Source of the DNA: Dipteris shenzhenensis | Taxonomy: Eukaryota; Polypodiophyta; Polypodiopsida; Gleicheniales | Assembly (NCBI GenBank): GCA_047967505.1 | Contig: CM106540.1 | DNA length: 64,000 nt | Direction: 5' to 3' (one strand) | In this document: piece after piece, positions 44,300-56,183 of the stretch | Numbering within the stretch: the first letter of the stretch is position 1 | How the letters are laid out: the number at the start of each line of letters is the position of its first letter | The notes under the pieces: model-generated | Databases searched by the model: none | What the model saw: the letters and a program-made list of their open reading frames with translations, nothing else | What the model was told of the DNA's origin: nothing | Position numbers and translations under genes: made by a program

Positions 44300-45886
44300 C
44301 TACCTATGCAATTTTCTCCTTTTTTCAATTATGTTTTGTTGACTAATTCTGGTGAACCAAAAATCTATGAAGATGTAATACAGATAGAATCCAAAAAGGA
44401 GTGGAAGCACATGGAAGAGGAAATGGACTCTTTGCTACAAAATCGGACTTGGGATTTGGTCCACTTGCCTATGGGGAAAACAACATTGTGGAATAAATGG
44501 GTTTATAGGGTAAAGGAAGAAGATGGAGGAAAAAGGAGGTACAAGGCAAGGCTTATTGTTAAGGGGTTTGCACAGAAGAAAGGTATATACTTTGATGAAA
44601 TATTCTTCCTGTTGTTAAAATGACTTCAATCAGAACTATTCTAAGTCTTGTTGCTGTAGAAGACTTGCATCTTGAACAAATAGATGTGAAGACAACTTTT
44701 CTTCATGGGGATCTAGAGGAAGAGATTTAGAAGCAACAGCCTCAGGTATATGAGATTAAAGGAAAGGAGGAATTGGTATGCAAGTTGGAGAAAAGCTTAT
44801 ATGGTTTAAAGAAAGCTCCAAGGCAGTGGTATTTGAATTTTGACATGTTTATAGCAAAATAGGGCTTTAGTAGATGTCATTTAAACCACTATGTTTATTC
44901 TCAAAAACTAGATAATGGCAGATATGTGATCTTGTTATATATGTTGATGACATGCTTATTGCAGGATCTAACATGCAAGATATAAATGTGCTCAAGAGGA
45001 AGTTGGCAGATCCTTTTGCAATGAAGGATTTGGGTGATGCAAATCAAATCCTTGGCATGAGAATAACAGGAGATAAGAAAAAATGCAAGTTGACATTGTC
45101 TCAGAGGGAGTACATTGAAAAGGTATTGGAAAGGTTTAAAATGCAAAATGCAAAACCTGTTTCTACACCTTTGCTAATCATTTTAGATTATGCAAGGATA
45201 TGTGTCCCAAGACACAGAAGGAGATAGACTATACGTCAAGGGTTCCATATGCATCAACAATTGTTAGCTTGATGTATGCAATGGTATATACGAGGCCAGA
45301 TACTGCACATGTAGTGTGTGTTGTGAGTAGATTTATGAATAATCCAGGTAAAGAACATTGGATGGATGTAAAGTGGATTCTTAGATATTTGAGAGGTACG
45401 AATGCTCATGCATCCAGGTATGTTTTCAATATAGGTGGAATAACAATAAGCTGCTAGGTTTCAAAGTTGCAAAAGGCTATTGCATTTTCTACAATAGAAG
45501 CAGAATATGTTATAGTTACAGAGGCTAGTAAAGAGATGATTTGATTGTAGAGGTTATGGAGGATCTTGGGAGGAAGCAAGAAAATTGCAGCTTGTATAGT
45601 GATAACCAGAGTGCTATTTATCTCACAAAGAATTTAGCTTTCCATTCCAAAACCAAACATATACATCTTAGATTTTCATCCGATCTGTTTTGAGGATGGG
45701 TAGTTGAAGTTAGAAAAGATACATACTAGCCATAATCCGATAGACATGTTGAGGAGAAGTTGAGCTCTTTCTCAATTTCAATTCATCTTCAAGAATGAGG
45801 AACAATATGAGGGACAGCCAGACCCAAAGAATTTTAGTGAGTGTAGTAATAGTGGAGTTACTATGATCAATCTCCAAGTGGGAGAT
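44300..45886 (+). pseudogene. Copia-5 RT and RNase H, with polypurine tract
   Basis: WDLVHLPMGKTTLWNKWVYRVK (near 44455), YKARLIVKGFAQKKGI, then [14 protein letters not shown] (near 44795) and a YVDDMLIAG catalytic box near 44940. MKDLGDANQILGMRI, VPYASTIVSLMYAM and AFSTIEAEYV-type RNase H pieces follow, with stops between. It ends near 45780. The polypurine tract AAGTGGGAGAT (45876-45886) precedes the 3' LTR. Confidence 0.8.
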
Positions 45887-46303
45887 TGTTGTATGTAGAG
45901 CCTTTTTTTAGAGATTTTTTTTGGTTGTGCTTTGTACCTAGGCATGCTTATGCCCATTCTATGAAGGGAGGGGGGGGGGGAACCCCCCTAATGATGTCAT
46001 CGTGTGGTTCCAATGGGGGCCAAACATACATGAAAATTGGTGCATGAGTTGCTTATGAGATGTGTGGCCAAAATTGTAAGATAAGGGTGTGGCTCACATA
46101 GTAGAAAAGAAGTGGATATGCTACTTCTATCTTGTATCTTTTCACTTATGGGATAAGAAAGACATAGGACTGGCTATTTCTCCATGGATGTAGTCCACAT
46201 TGGGTGAACCACGTATATCGGTGTCTCTTTGTCTCTTCCATTTTGTGTGCTTTTTGTATTATGTATTCGATGCATTCCACTTCTTGTAGTGTTGCTCCTA
46301 ACA
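45887..46303 (+). repeat. Copia-5 3' LTR
   Basis: 417 bp, TGTTGTATGTAGAGCC...GCTCCTAACA. Contains a G12 run next to AACCCCCC (45967-45988), able to pair. The matching G-run in the 5' LTR is where Copia-4 landed. Confidence 0.9.
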
Positions 46304-47120
46304 TGCTGAAGACATGTATTCACCTCCTCTATCTGATCTCATGACTTTGATCTTTCTATCTATCTAGTTCTCTACCATGGCTTTGAATTCTTGAAATTTG
46401 GAGAAACTTCATATTTCTCTTTCAGAAATTAGACTCTATCTATTGTAGAGTCGTCCATGAAATTCAGGTAGTAAAGTGAATCGTTGCTGCTGTGGGTCTG
46501 TGCATAACCCCATACATTTGTATGAATTAAATCAAGAATACCTCTTGCTCGAGAGGTGCTTCTATGCCAAAATTTATTCTCTTTTGTTTTTCGAAGCAAT
46601 ATGCTTCGCAACCTTTTCCAAGAAACTATAGTTTTGTAATTCCAAATTGCCATATTCTGCTTTCTTAACTATATGAAGCTTTTGAAAATGACATGTCCAT
46701 ATCTCTTGTGCCATACTGTAGAAAGTGGCATCGGTTGCTGTTGAGCTGACATGGCATGCAAATTTGGTACTGAAGCTAGCATTCTAAACAAGTATCCTTT
46801 GTTGATTGCTTTTCCTACTAGCTAATATTCTCTAGATTTGTCTCTAATGTGCATTCATCTCCATCGAAGATAACTTGATATTTGTGTTCTATCATTTGCC
46901 CAACTGACAATAGGTTCTTACTGATCTTCGAAACATAGAGTACATCTTTCACCAATCTTTTCATACCAGTAAAATTGTTCATAGGGACAATGCCTTTCCC
47001 TTAAACTGGATTCGATGTGTTATCTGTAGTGTAGATAACATTGTTCTATCCTTCTAATGGTTTCATCTCTATGAACCAATCCTAATGCTTTGTCATATGA
47101 GATGATGCACTACTGTTGAT
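46304..47120 (-). pseudogene. Copia-3 protease end and integrase, upstream half
   Basis: The minus strand shows VLYVSKISKNLLSVGQMIEHKYQVIFDGDEC (near 46870-46960), then GILDLIHTNVWGYAQTHSSNDSLYYLNFMDDST (near 46440-46545, first Asp) and RSDRGGEYMSSA (near 46305-46340, second Asp, split over frames). The frame breaks exactly at the Copia-5 insertion and resumes at 37712 with the integrase residues that normally follow. Confidence 0.85.
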
Positions 47121-49339
47121 GTACTAAGGATCTTGATGTACTTGATCAACTTGATAACTGCATTCTCCTTTTGAATTGCAATCTATGTCAAGATATATTA
47201 TATCAATCTTCTGTGTATCGTCATTTACAAGAAACATATTCAGAGGTCCAATGGCATAATGACTATGACGTCAATGTCTATCATGGCAATTTTGTCTTCC
47301 CTCAATTGCTACTGGATTGACCTCCTTGGTCGTATTGCTTCTTGTGGTAATCTCTTTCATAGTGTCCAAATTTATGACAGTAGTTGCATTGAATGTTTGA
47401 CACATTAGTGGATGCATTCTCTCTACCTTGAAATATCCCTCTATTGGAATGATTTCCTCTTGGATACTGATGCTAATGTTGCTGTGGATGCAGATATGTG
47501 GATGCAGATACTGATGCTGATGATGATGACCACTTTTTTGAGATGCTATATCATTGTCTCTGGCTTTACCTCTATGTGAAGCTATGAATGCTTGATCAGT
47601 GGAATGACCTTTGCATGCTTGCATGGCTTTGAGTCCAGAGTTCTATACCACAAGTAACACTGATTGTAGCCCTTCCAATGTTGGAATTTGCCATTGAATG
47701 GCAATACTCTAGACTAGATTCTTATGTCCTTCTCCTAGTCCATTCAGGATGACTTGAACCATTTCTGTGAGATTCACAGACAAAGCATCAAGCATAACTT
47801 TTCGAGGTTTGCTTGGATTACTTTAAAGTAAAATGAAATTTTGTTCCTTAGAAGCTAAGCTACATTTTTTCCTTCTAGGTCAATGTCAAATTTTGTTTCA
47901 TTTGTGCGACATCAGTGTCACAAATAGGGGGGTCCTAGCAATCTATCATTTTTTTCAATGAGTGACAGAACAGCAGAAAAGAAGCCTTCCTATGCTACAA
48001 TAGTAGCATCATCTTTGCCCAATACTAGGCAGAATGAAGTCATCCTCATTCTTCAATAGCAAGTTCTCCTTCTCAAGAAGGAGAATAGTGAGCTAAATGA
48101 TAGGTTCCATAAGCTAGAAGAGAGAGTGAAAACTTTTGAGCTCAAACTCAACAATCCTATCCCTAATGTAGTTTTAGATGAGGAGCTAGTCTCTACTCAG
48201 ATGTAAGAGTTGCACAAGAAGCTTAAAGGAGAGATTGAAGAGAATTTCAAAGGAGAGAGAACGAGCTCTTTAGGTACACAGGTCCAGAAGGAAGTAAAGG
48301 AGCAAGTTGAAAGGTAGCTCAACTCAAAGAAAATAAGGATTGGAGGACTACCGACAACTGCAATGTAGCAAAAGATAGTGGGAGTGAGACCTTCGAAAAA
48401 ATCAGCAAATCTCTACCAGGAATTGAGTGGGGAGATGTAGAATTTGACATTGGACATGAAGGAGTTCACACAATTCTCACTTTTGGAATAAAAGAGAAAA
48501 GAATATAGATCCTTAGACAATCTAACAAGTTGAAAGGACTTCCAGTCTGGATTGCAGAGGAACTTACAAAAACTCAGTTGAAGAGCAAAGACTCAGAGCT
48601 TACAAAGGTGAAGGTGGCTAGAAAGGAAGGCAAATGGGCTATTTACTAAGATGGCAAGGCATTGATCAAGGACTTCAAAGAAAAACCAATAGACTCTCAT
48701 TTTATAACCGATGTATGATCTTCATTTGCTCTCCCTTTTTCTATTTTGGTTTCTCAGATGTACTGGTGGAACTAGTTGGAACTTTATGTGATTATTAGTC
48801 TCTTGAGACATATTATAAAAAACAACTACTTTTTTTTCCCAAACAAAAGATTCATGGTCTCTCCTACTGGCTGCGAGTTGATTGTGCAATCCTTGATTCT
48901 AAGTATGTAAGCATGACCAATTTAATTATTGTTACACAAACTCTAGTTTATCTAGTTTCTCAATGTGAGAATCATGGATGAGTTCTTAGAGTCATAAAGG
49001 GTTGTGAATATATCCCATGCTTCTTTGGATGTCTTCACTGTGTTGAGCTATCTAAGCATGACATCTTGCACCTTCTCTTTGATCAAATGATATGCATATT
49101 TGTCTTTCTTGTCCCATTTCGCCTGTGCTCGGGAAATGGTAGGATCTACTACAAATGTGGACACTATTGATGCAGGTGTACACCCTTCTGCTTGTGCTGC
49201 AGCAATGATAGTCTAGGTGTAGACCCATCGGCATGGTCTCCATTCTGTATTTCCATGTGTTGTAGTTAGAATTGTCTAACTTAGTAGATGTCTCCAAATT
49301 GAGGTTGCTAGTCAGACATAGTGTAAGAAATGTACTCAA
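47121..49339 (-). pseudogene. Copia-3 gag, interrupted by LINE ORF1 fragment
   Basis: Gag starts near 49310-49339 and shows NLETSTKLDNSNYNTWKYRME. Further on (49110 down to 48990) come KWDKKDKYAYHLIKEKVQDVMLR and TVKTSKEAWDIFTTLY. The capsid end and knuckle region lie at 47250-47860 (knuckle residues C..C..GH in shifted frames near 47340-47395). The + strand LINE ORF1 fragment (about 47900-48840) divides it. Many stops. Confidence 0.75.
47900..48840 (+). pseudogene. LINE ORF1 with 3' UTR, no ORF2 (half-LINE-like)
   Basis: The + strand translation from about 47957 reads MSDRTAEKKPSYATIVASSLPN, a coiled-coil-like KENSELNDRFHKLEERVKTFELKL, then KKIRIGGLP and KDSELTKVKVARKEGKWAIY, the layout of L1-type ORF1 proteins. 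At least six stops are present. Instead of ORF2 there is a short 3' UTR with TCTCTTGAGACATATTATAAAA (48800-48825), typical of LINE 3' ends. The tail then meets Copia-3 gag. It is either an internally deleted LINE or an ORF1-only element. Confidence 0.6.
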
Positions 49340-50929
49340 AGTGCTGTGAAAATCACTGTCTAAATCAATTGCAAAGCACTACCTATATCAATTAAAATTT
49401 GAACTATTGGTGAGATAGAATTACAGTTTATAATCTAATCTATTACAAGGCCTGTGTCAAATGATGCTAAGAATAGCCAAGAGTCTTTACAAGGTCCAAA
49501 ATGATGTGCACAAATGTGAGAAAATAGCCAATAGGCTTTACAATGGTGGCATGTGAGTGCAAAATGATATGATGTGTAATCTATCCTCTGATCAATTGGC
49601 CAATGCCTTTGAAAACTCTAAAATTTTCTCACAAAACTATGGAAGATCGGGTTTCAGGACATGTGATGATGTGAAATGGCATGTGAGCATAGGGATTAGA
49701 GGAACTATTTGGGAATTTTTGGGCATGGCTTCATTTAGTTGTTGTGGAGTTCTCTCCTCGAAGCATGATCTACTCTACCGTCATCTAGATCTAGACCAAC
49801 CATCAAGCCATGAAAAAAGCAAGAAATAACTCCTTTTCTTTTGTTCATTTTAGGTGTTGGGCCAGATGCATCGATGTAGAGGCATATGTGCATCCAAGAT
49901 GAGGCTAAAATGTATGTGATATTTGTGTTTTGTGATGTGACAACCACATAGAGCATGAAAAATTGAGCGTTTTTCCTTTTTGGAGCAACCTCAAATTCTT
50001 CTTGGATCAAGAGATATTACTTGATCAAGGTGGAGGGGCAAAAAAGGAAGAAAATGATGATATGGCAAGAGGGGTTCACATGAAAACTTTGCTTGTGAAA
50101 AGATGTGCCTATGGAGAGTATGCTTGGGTGGCAACTATGTGCATATGTAGTGCATGTCGAGAGATAATTGGGCCTCCAAAGGAATTGTGTGCCATATGGC
50201 ACTGATGAGGTGGTAGTTGAGGTGGGAGTTGATTGGTCAGCGCTTACATGGATAATGACATGGTAGTTGACTGGCAAAGATAATGTGGCACTTTGACTTT
50301 GATTACTGAGGTGGTAATCTTAATGACATGGCTCTGTGTTGCTGAGGTGGCAGATGGGGTGTCACATAGAGGATATGGCAGTTGAACAGCTCTGTTGATG
50401 TGGCAGTTGCGGATTCCTATACTAATGTGGTGGGATAAGGCTGGCATGTCCTTTTTCCATGTGTCAACTTCTAAACCACTAAGGATATGATAAGATTTGC
50501 CAAAATTATCTCGAATTCTACCAAAATATTCAGAAGATTCTGTCAAGCATCTTGTCTTCTGTCGATGGAGATGTGTGGATACGGTGAGTGCACATCTTTT
50601 GCCATGGATGTTGGAGGAGCGTGTTTGCTTTGGGCACTAGCATTTATTGCATGTGGATGCACTGATGCAACTAAGTCTCTATCAACTTGCACATTGGAGT
50701 CACCATGAAACACTGTGAGTAGGGATTTGATTGATAGCCTAGGAGTTGCCGCCGGCAGATAAAGTTACAGTGTTGGAGATAATGGTAGTTGGGGCTTGTG
50801 TAGTCAGTTGTCAACTTGGTAGACCATCACGTTGTTGTGATTGTTTGCTCGTTGAAGGCATCGATTGGAGAGGTGGCTATTGTGCATGGAAGCTAGGAGC
50901 CTAATTGGGTCTATGGGATCAAGGTTGTG
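49340..50929. other. Unassigned, Copia-3 leader and unknown repeats
   Basis: No LTR or primer-binding site for Copia-3 was found. 50200-50440 repeats GATGTGGCAGTTG, GACATGGTAGTTGA and GAGGTGGTAGTTG about eight times in a loose array. Open frames here show no domain. Confidence 0.4.
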
Positions 50930-51085
50930 CAGTCTTGGGCTTATGCTGATATGGCATTTTGCATTGGTATGGATGCTCGTTAGTAGCTCCACTACCACAG
51001 CTCATTGTATCACTATTTTCATAGTCTCATAGACCCATCGGTCTTCCGAAGACTTTAATAAACTTTCTTTCTTTCTTTCTTTTCA
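50930..51085 (+). mobile_element. LINE-A copy f, 3' end only
   Basis: TTTGCATTGGTATGGATGCTCG, TAGCTCCAC, then TCTCATAGACCCATCGGTCTTCCGAAGACTTTAATAAA and (TTTC)4. This is the same terminal order as copies d and e. Very short, 5'-truncated. Confidence 0.9.
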
Positions 51086-51282
51086 TGAGAATCTCTCTCA
51101 AAGAATCAAAGAACAACTCAAGAATGAACAAAAAAAGGAATGGACAAAATTCTCTCAAACCACAATGCATAGAATTCTTTCATCCAAAATGAATGGAAGG
51201 TCTCTCAATGGAAGTGGACTTTCAACCTCTCGATCTCTCAATCCCTTATACGGATTGCAATGCCTCAGCGGAAGCCAAGGGA

Positions 51283-51294
51283 GCTCTAATACCA
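51283..51294 (-). other. Primer-binding site of an unclassified LTR element
   Basis: GCTCTAATACCA is the reverse complement of TGGTATTAGAGC, one mismatch from the standard site, placed directly left of an LTR-like start (TGAAAAAATATGG at 51295). Confidence 0.65.
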
Positions 51295-51590
51295 TGAAAA
51301 AATATGGAGAGAGTAGAGGATAAGAGTGGAGATGAGGAGAGAGGGCACAACTAGAGAGCACAAATGACTAACTATACACAAGATTTAGTTGAAAATGATG
51401 AATATATACAAACCCCTTTAGGGTTAGGGTTTCCAACTCTTTCCTCTTAAGGACTCTATATGTTAGTTCTATGCACATATGATAACACATGATGTTGAGA
51501 TGGTTCCTCAACATCATCATCATGCTTGCATAGTAGACCGAGCAATCCAATCCATCCTTTGGTTGAGCTAGGATAATCATTCATGATATA
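51295..51590 (-). repeat. Probable 5' LTR (right edge approximate)
   Basis: Starts at the primer-binding site and continues to about 51590, where gypsy RT sequence begins. GAGAGAGTAGAGG and AATATATACAAACCCC lie inside. No second copy in the window. Confidence 0.45.
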
Positions 51591-51599
51591 GCCAAATGC

Positions 51600-52720
51600 A
51601 TCAATATGAACAAGAAAGATGATATCCCACTTGATTGGATATATTTACTTGCTAGAATTTATCAAATACTTTTTCCAATTATCCAAGATGCGTGGATGCT
51701 TCTACATACACATAAAAATCATCCAAGTAGATGGCAATGAACTTAGTCAGATAATCTTGGAAAGTGTGTACCATGAATCTTTGAGAAGTTGATGGCACAT
51801 TCTACAACCTTAATGGTATGACGTTGGTGGCATATGCACCCCACTCTATAAAGTTGGCTTTAACTAATCCTTCGGGGAAATAAATATGTAGTTACAACCA
51901 TTTTAGCCATCTATGAATGAATACATCTTGTGACCTACAACCTGGTCCAAGATTCCATTTGTAAATGGGATTGGGAATGGAATTGTCACCATTTGGGCAT
52001 TCAAATTTCTATACTCAACACAAACTCGGAGTTTACCATTCTTCTTTCCAATTTGATCAGATGCCTCTGAAGAGACAAGATTACCATTCTTCTTGGGTAT
52101 CACTTTGATAGGAAATAGTCACAGTAACTTTTGGCAAAAGCATAAATGGAACTTTCTTGAATTAGCTTTTCAAGCCTAGCCTTGACTTGCTTAGCATAAT
52201 TCTGTTCATGTAGTACCATTGTTGCCTGACCATCTGGACATCTAGGGCAAGGGGATCTGGTACCGAGACAGACTTCTAGAGGTAGTCCTTGTAAATCTTT
52301 GTGACTCCAAGAAAAGGCATTCTTGTATTGTAGGATCAAATCCTTGACTTCTTTGAATGGATCACTAAGTAAGTATGCATCTATGTGTGGATCTTCTTTA
52401 ATTCTCAGATTGAGCTCCTACGTTGTTTTGAAGATCAATTACTTGGAACCCAATCGAGTGACTATCATTCATGGCTCTACAAACTCTCATTTCCCAACCA
52501 CATCCTCTGTAAATTTATTGGGTTAGAAATGCTATTGCTCAGCCAAATTCTCAAGCTTCATCTTTTCTTTGAGCTTAGTGGTAACTTAGAAAACATCAAT
52601 TTCTCCAATAGCCAAGATTTGGAATTGTATCAATTGCGAGTCCACGTCTTGTGGGAACATCTTTGACATTCTCAAGTCCTTTTGGTCAATAATTTCTCTA
52701 GACATTCTCAAGTCCTTTTG
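51600..52720 (-). pseudogene. Ty3/gypsy reverse transcriptase remnant
   Basis: The minus strand shows YKNAFSWSHKDLQGLP (near 52290-52335), ARLEKLIQESSI, IGKKNGKLRVCVEYRNLNAQMV (near 52010-52045), PFPIPFTNGILDQVVGH and YSFIDG. Further left, in shifted frames, comes a catalytic YLDDF (near 51725). 52380-52720 is the RT upstream connection; a 35-bp phrase is duplicated at 52665-52726. Confidence 0.8.
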
Positions 52721-52721
52721 G

Positions 52722-53385
52722 TCAATATGTGAACCACTGCTAGAGGACACTCTAGGTCCACTAATATTTTGTGATTGCTATTGTGAATTCTATGCAGCAT
52801 TACCATTTTGTGCATCTACATCATCAATCACATTTACTGGTTTATACCAACTGCTCATCTCATCAAAAACAACATCTCTGCTCACTATAAACTTACGAGT
52901 AGAAGGATTATAGCATCTATACCCTTTCTATTGCAGAGAATAACCAATAAAGATGCACTTCTTAGCTTTTGGATCCAACTTGGACCTCAACTCATCTGGC
53001 ACATGAACATAGGCAATGCAACCAAAAATTTTCAAATGAGAAATATCTAGTTCCTACCAGTATACGTTTCCTCTGGTGTCATGCCATGTATTGCTGCAGT
53101 GGGAGTCCTATTCATTATGTAAACTACTGTAGCAACTGCTTCAGCCAAATAATAATATGGTAGGACTTTTTCATTTAGCATGGCCCGAGATACCTCTCCA
53201 ATATGCCTGTTTTTCCTTTCTGCAAGTCCATTTTGCTGTGGGGTATGACTGCATGAATATTGCTGCTTTATGCCATGAACCTGCAGGAACCTTGCAAACT
53301 CATTTGAGAGGTACTCTCCCCCTCCATCTGACCTTAGGCATTTTATTTGCAGGCCTATTTCTCTTCCAACCATAGCTTTAAAAGC
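52722..53385 (-). pseudogene. Copia-6 integrase segment, inverted, copy 1
   Basis: Reverse-strand match to Copia-7 about 60010-60650: GLQIKCLRSDGGGEYLSNEF, HTPQQNGLAERKNRHIGEVSRAML, YLAEAVATVVYIMNRTPTAAIHGMTPEE, then the [22 protein letters not shown] end. It overlaps the TAA site of Copia-7 and reads CAA there. Confidence 0.9.
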
Positions 53386-53942
53386 TACATCATCAATCAC
53401 ATTTACTGGTTTATACCAACTGCTCATCTCATCAAAAACAACATCTCTGCTCACTATAAACTTACGAGTAGAAGGATTATAGCATCTATATCCTTTCTAC
53501 TGCAGAGAATAACCAATAAAGATGCACTTCTCAGCTTTTGGATCCAACTTGGACCTCAACTCATCTGGCACATGAACATAGGCAATGCAACCAAAAATTT
53601 TCAAATGAGAAATATCTAGTTCCTACCAGTATACGTCTCCTCTGGTGTCATGCCATGTATTGCTGCAGTGGGAGTCCTATTCATTATGTAAACTACTGTA
53701 GCAACTGCTTCGGCCAAATAATAATATGGTAGGACTTTTTCATTTAGCATGGCCCGAGATACCTCTCCAATATGCCTGTTTTTCCTTTCTGCAAGTCCAT
53801 TTTGCTGTGGGGTATGACTGCATGAATATTGCTGCTTTATGCCATGAACCTGCAGGAACCTTGCAAACTCATTTGAGAGGTACTCTCCCCCTCCATCTGA
53901 CCTTAGGCATTTTATTTGCAGGCCTATTTCTCTTTCAACCAT
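53386..53942 (-). pseudogene. Copia-6 integrase segment, inverted, copy 2
   Basis: A tandem repeat of copy 1 with a 569-bp offset and very few differences. It ends at a CCATGG motif, where the strand of the element switches. Confidence 0.9.
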
Positions 53943-55831
53943 GGACAAGAATATTGAGATCAGGAGAATCTCCTCAAAGCAAGCCAAGTAGTGGTATGCA
54001 TGTATCACGAAAAGGAAAAGAGAATGTAGATCAGCCCATGTTTGATGTGAATGTAAGTCACTCTTATGTGGATGGTGAATCCAGTGGCTCAAAACAGAGC
54101 ATTGATGATGAATTGGGTATTCCTTCTGTTGTTACACCTAGAGTAAGGAAGACCAGGGATGTTTTGAGAGCACCTGGAAGTGAGCCTATTTTGCACAGGT
54201 CTACCACAGCTAGGTATCCTGTGAGGCTGAAATATGATGGATTTACAGCCATTCACTATGCCAATATGGTCAAAGTGATACAGGAACAGAACCCACTTCT
54301 TTTGAGCAAGCCATGGGAAAAGAAATGGGAGAAAGCCATGGATGAAGAAATGGATGCCTTGAAGCAAATGCTACATGGGAATTGGTGCCTTTGCCTAAAA
54401 ACAAGAATGCAATTGGCTGTAAGTGGGTTTATAAGGTGAAGCACAATGCAAATGGTTCTGTGAATAGATACAAGGCAAGATTAGTTGTCAAGGGGTATGC
54501 ACAGACATATGGCATCGATTATGAAGAAACATTCAGTCCAGTTGCAAGGATTGCAACTGTAAGAGCAGTCATTGCTATGGCTGCATCAAAGGGATGGTCT
54601 TTACATCAGATGGATGTAAAGAATGCCTTCTCGCATGGTGATTTGCAAGAAGAGGTCTTTACGGAGCAACAACCAGGATATGTTCATGCTGTTCATCCTG
54701 AGTTTGTTTGCAGGTTGAAGAAAGCCTTGTATGGCTTCAAGCAAGCACCTAGAGCATGGTTTGACAAGATAGGACAGTATCTTGTCACTATTGGCTTTCA
54801 GATTTCCAAGACAGATTTCTCACTTTATGTGAGAAAAACAAAGAAAGGTATTATGCTGCTTGTCATTTATGTTGATGATTTGATCATCACAGGTGATAGT
54901 GATGAAGATATCCTTCATGTGAAAATATGCTATTGAAGCAGAAGTTTGAGATGAAGGATTTGGGAGAGCTGCGTTATTTCTTGGGCATTGAGGTGATTAG
55001 ATCACCAAGTGGGATACCGCTCTTGTAGAGGCAGTATGGATTGGACATGTTGCCCAAATATGGGATGACAGGCTGTAAGCCTATTTCAGTTCCTTTGGAG
55101 CAAAATGTGAAGCTGAGCGTAGATGCAGGTGAGCTTCTGGAAGACCCTACTATGTATAGACGCATAGTAGGAAGTTTGATTTATATGACTATTACCAAGC
55201 CAGATTTGAGCTATGCTATTGGATTGGTAAGTCAGTTTATGCAGGCTCTAAGGAAACCGCATTTGGATGCGGCTAGACGCATACTCAGGTATGTGAAGTC
55301 CACATTGCAGTATGGACTATTTTATGAGACTGGGGTTCAGATACAGTTGCATGGATACACTGATGCTGACTGGGCTAGTAGTATTTCTGATAGACGATCT
55401 ACCAGTGGATATGTGTTCTCTTTTGGGAGTGCTGCAGTCACTTGGAGCAGCAAGAAACAGCCTACAGTTGCCTTGTCAAGCACAGAGGCTGAGTACAGGG
55501 GTGCAGCAATGGCTGCATGTGAGGTAGCTTGGTTGCATAAGCTACTTTATGATATGCATTAGTCTACAGATGGGCCAGTTGTCATTTATTGTGACAACAT
55601 GAGCAGTATACACTTGGCAAATAACCCAGTCTATCATGCTAGAACAAAGCACATTGAGGTGCATTATCACTATGTGTGGGAGAAGGTTTTACTAGGTCTT
55701 ATTAATCTAGTTTATGTCAGCACATAGGATTAGGTAGCTGACATATTCACGAAGGCATTGGGTGCAGAGAAGCTACGTAAGTTCAGAGACTTGCTTGGTG
55801 TGCAGGAATTGGGATTGAGCTCGAGGGGGAG
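53943..55831 (+). pseudogene. Copia-6 reverse transcriptase and RNase H
   Basis: Close match to Copia-7 from 60656 onward. Linker (LRSGESPQSK, QSIDDELGIPSVVTPRVRKTRD), RT (CKWVYKVKHNANGSVNRYKARLVVKGYAQTYGIDYEETFSP, KNAFSHGDL, KKALYGFKQAPRAW, YVDDLIITGD near 54870), RNase H (YTDADWASSISDRRSTSGYVF, KKQPTVALSSTEAEYRGAA). It extends past the point where Copia-7 is cut: KHIEVHYHYVWEK, DIFTKALGAEKLRKFRDLLG. Frameshifts lie near 54360 and 54930, and there is a stop at 55560. Confidence 0.9.
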
Positions 55832-56183
55832 TGTTGAGATATCGAGCTCCACTCGTGATATGCCAGGGTGACCGTTGTGCATTTATGTCACCGACTTGTG
55901 AGCTGCAGATGCGGTTGGTACACCGCCCATGAATAATAGTTGGATGATAGCTATCCGTATGTACTCTAGTTCGTGGCTCAGTTAGTATGCCACCTTAGTT
56001 AGCTGAGTTTGGTTTGAGACCCACATATAGGGTTCTTCTATTTCTTTGTACTAGAGTTCTTTTGGCTTTCACAACTAAGAAGAGGAAAACTGTTTTCAGC
56101 CTCCACCTTTGTGTGTATTCCCCCATTCTATATGTGAGAAAGCCGCAAGTGAGACTCCTTCCTTCTCTCCCACTATCTTCATA
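55832..56183 (+). repeat. Copia-6 3' LTR
   Basis: 352 bp starting TGTTGAGATATCGAGC after a purine tract (CGAGGGGGAG). It differs from 57353-57681 mainly by a 23-bp insertion (near 56035-56060) and scattered substitutions; its end reads TTCATA for TTCACA. Confidence 0.85.

Larger units (their letters stand above)
37713..46303 (+). mobile_element. Copia-5, LTR retrotransposon, carrying nested insertions
   Basis: The 5' LTR is 37713-41506 (interrupted by Copia-4), the primer-binding site is 41509-41520 (TGGTATCAAAGC), and the 3' LTR is 45887-46303. The target duplication is TGCTA at the left (37708-37712) and TGCTG at the right (46304-46308). Both LTRs begin TGTTGTATGT and include CATTCTATGAAGGG and ACATGAAAATTGGTGCATGAGTTGC. 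It has inserted in Copia-3 integrase on the opposite strand. Coding is degenerate throughout. Confidence 0.85.

Noticed and set aside
53157-53375. + strand frame (and its twin at 53726) with hydrophobic N-terminus
   Set aside because: Antisense of the inverted integrase segments of Copia-6; the repeat merely duplicates the shadow.
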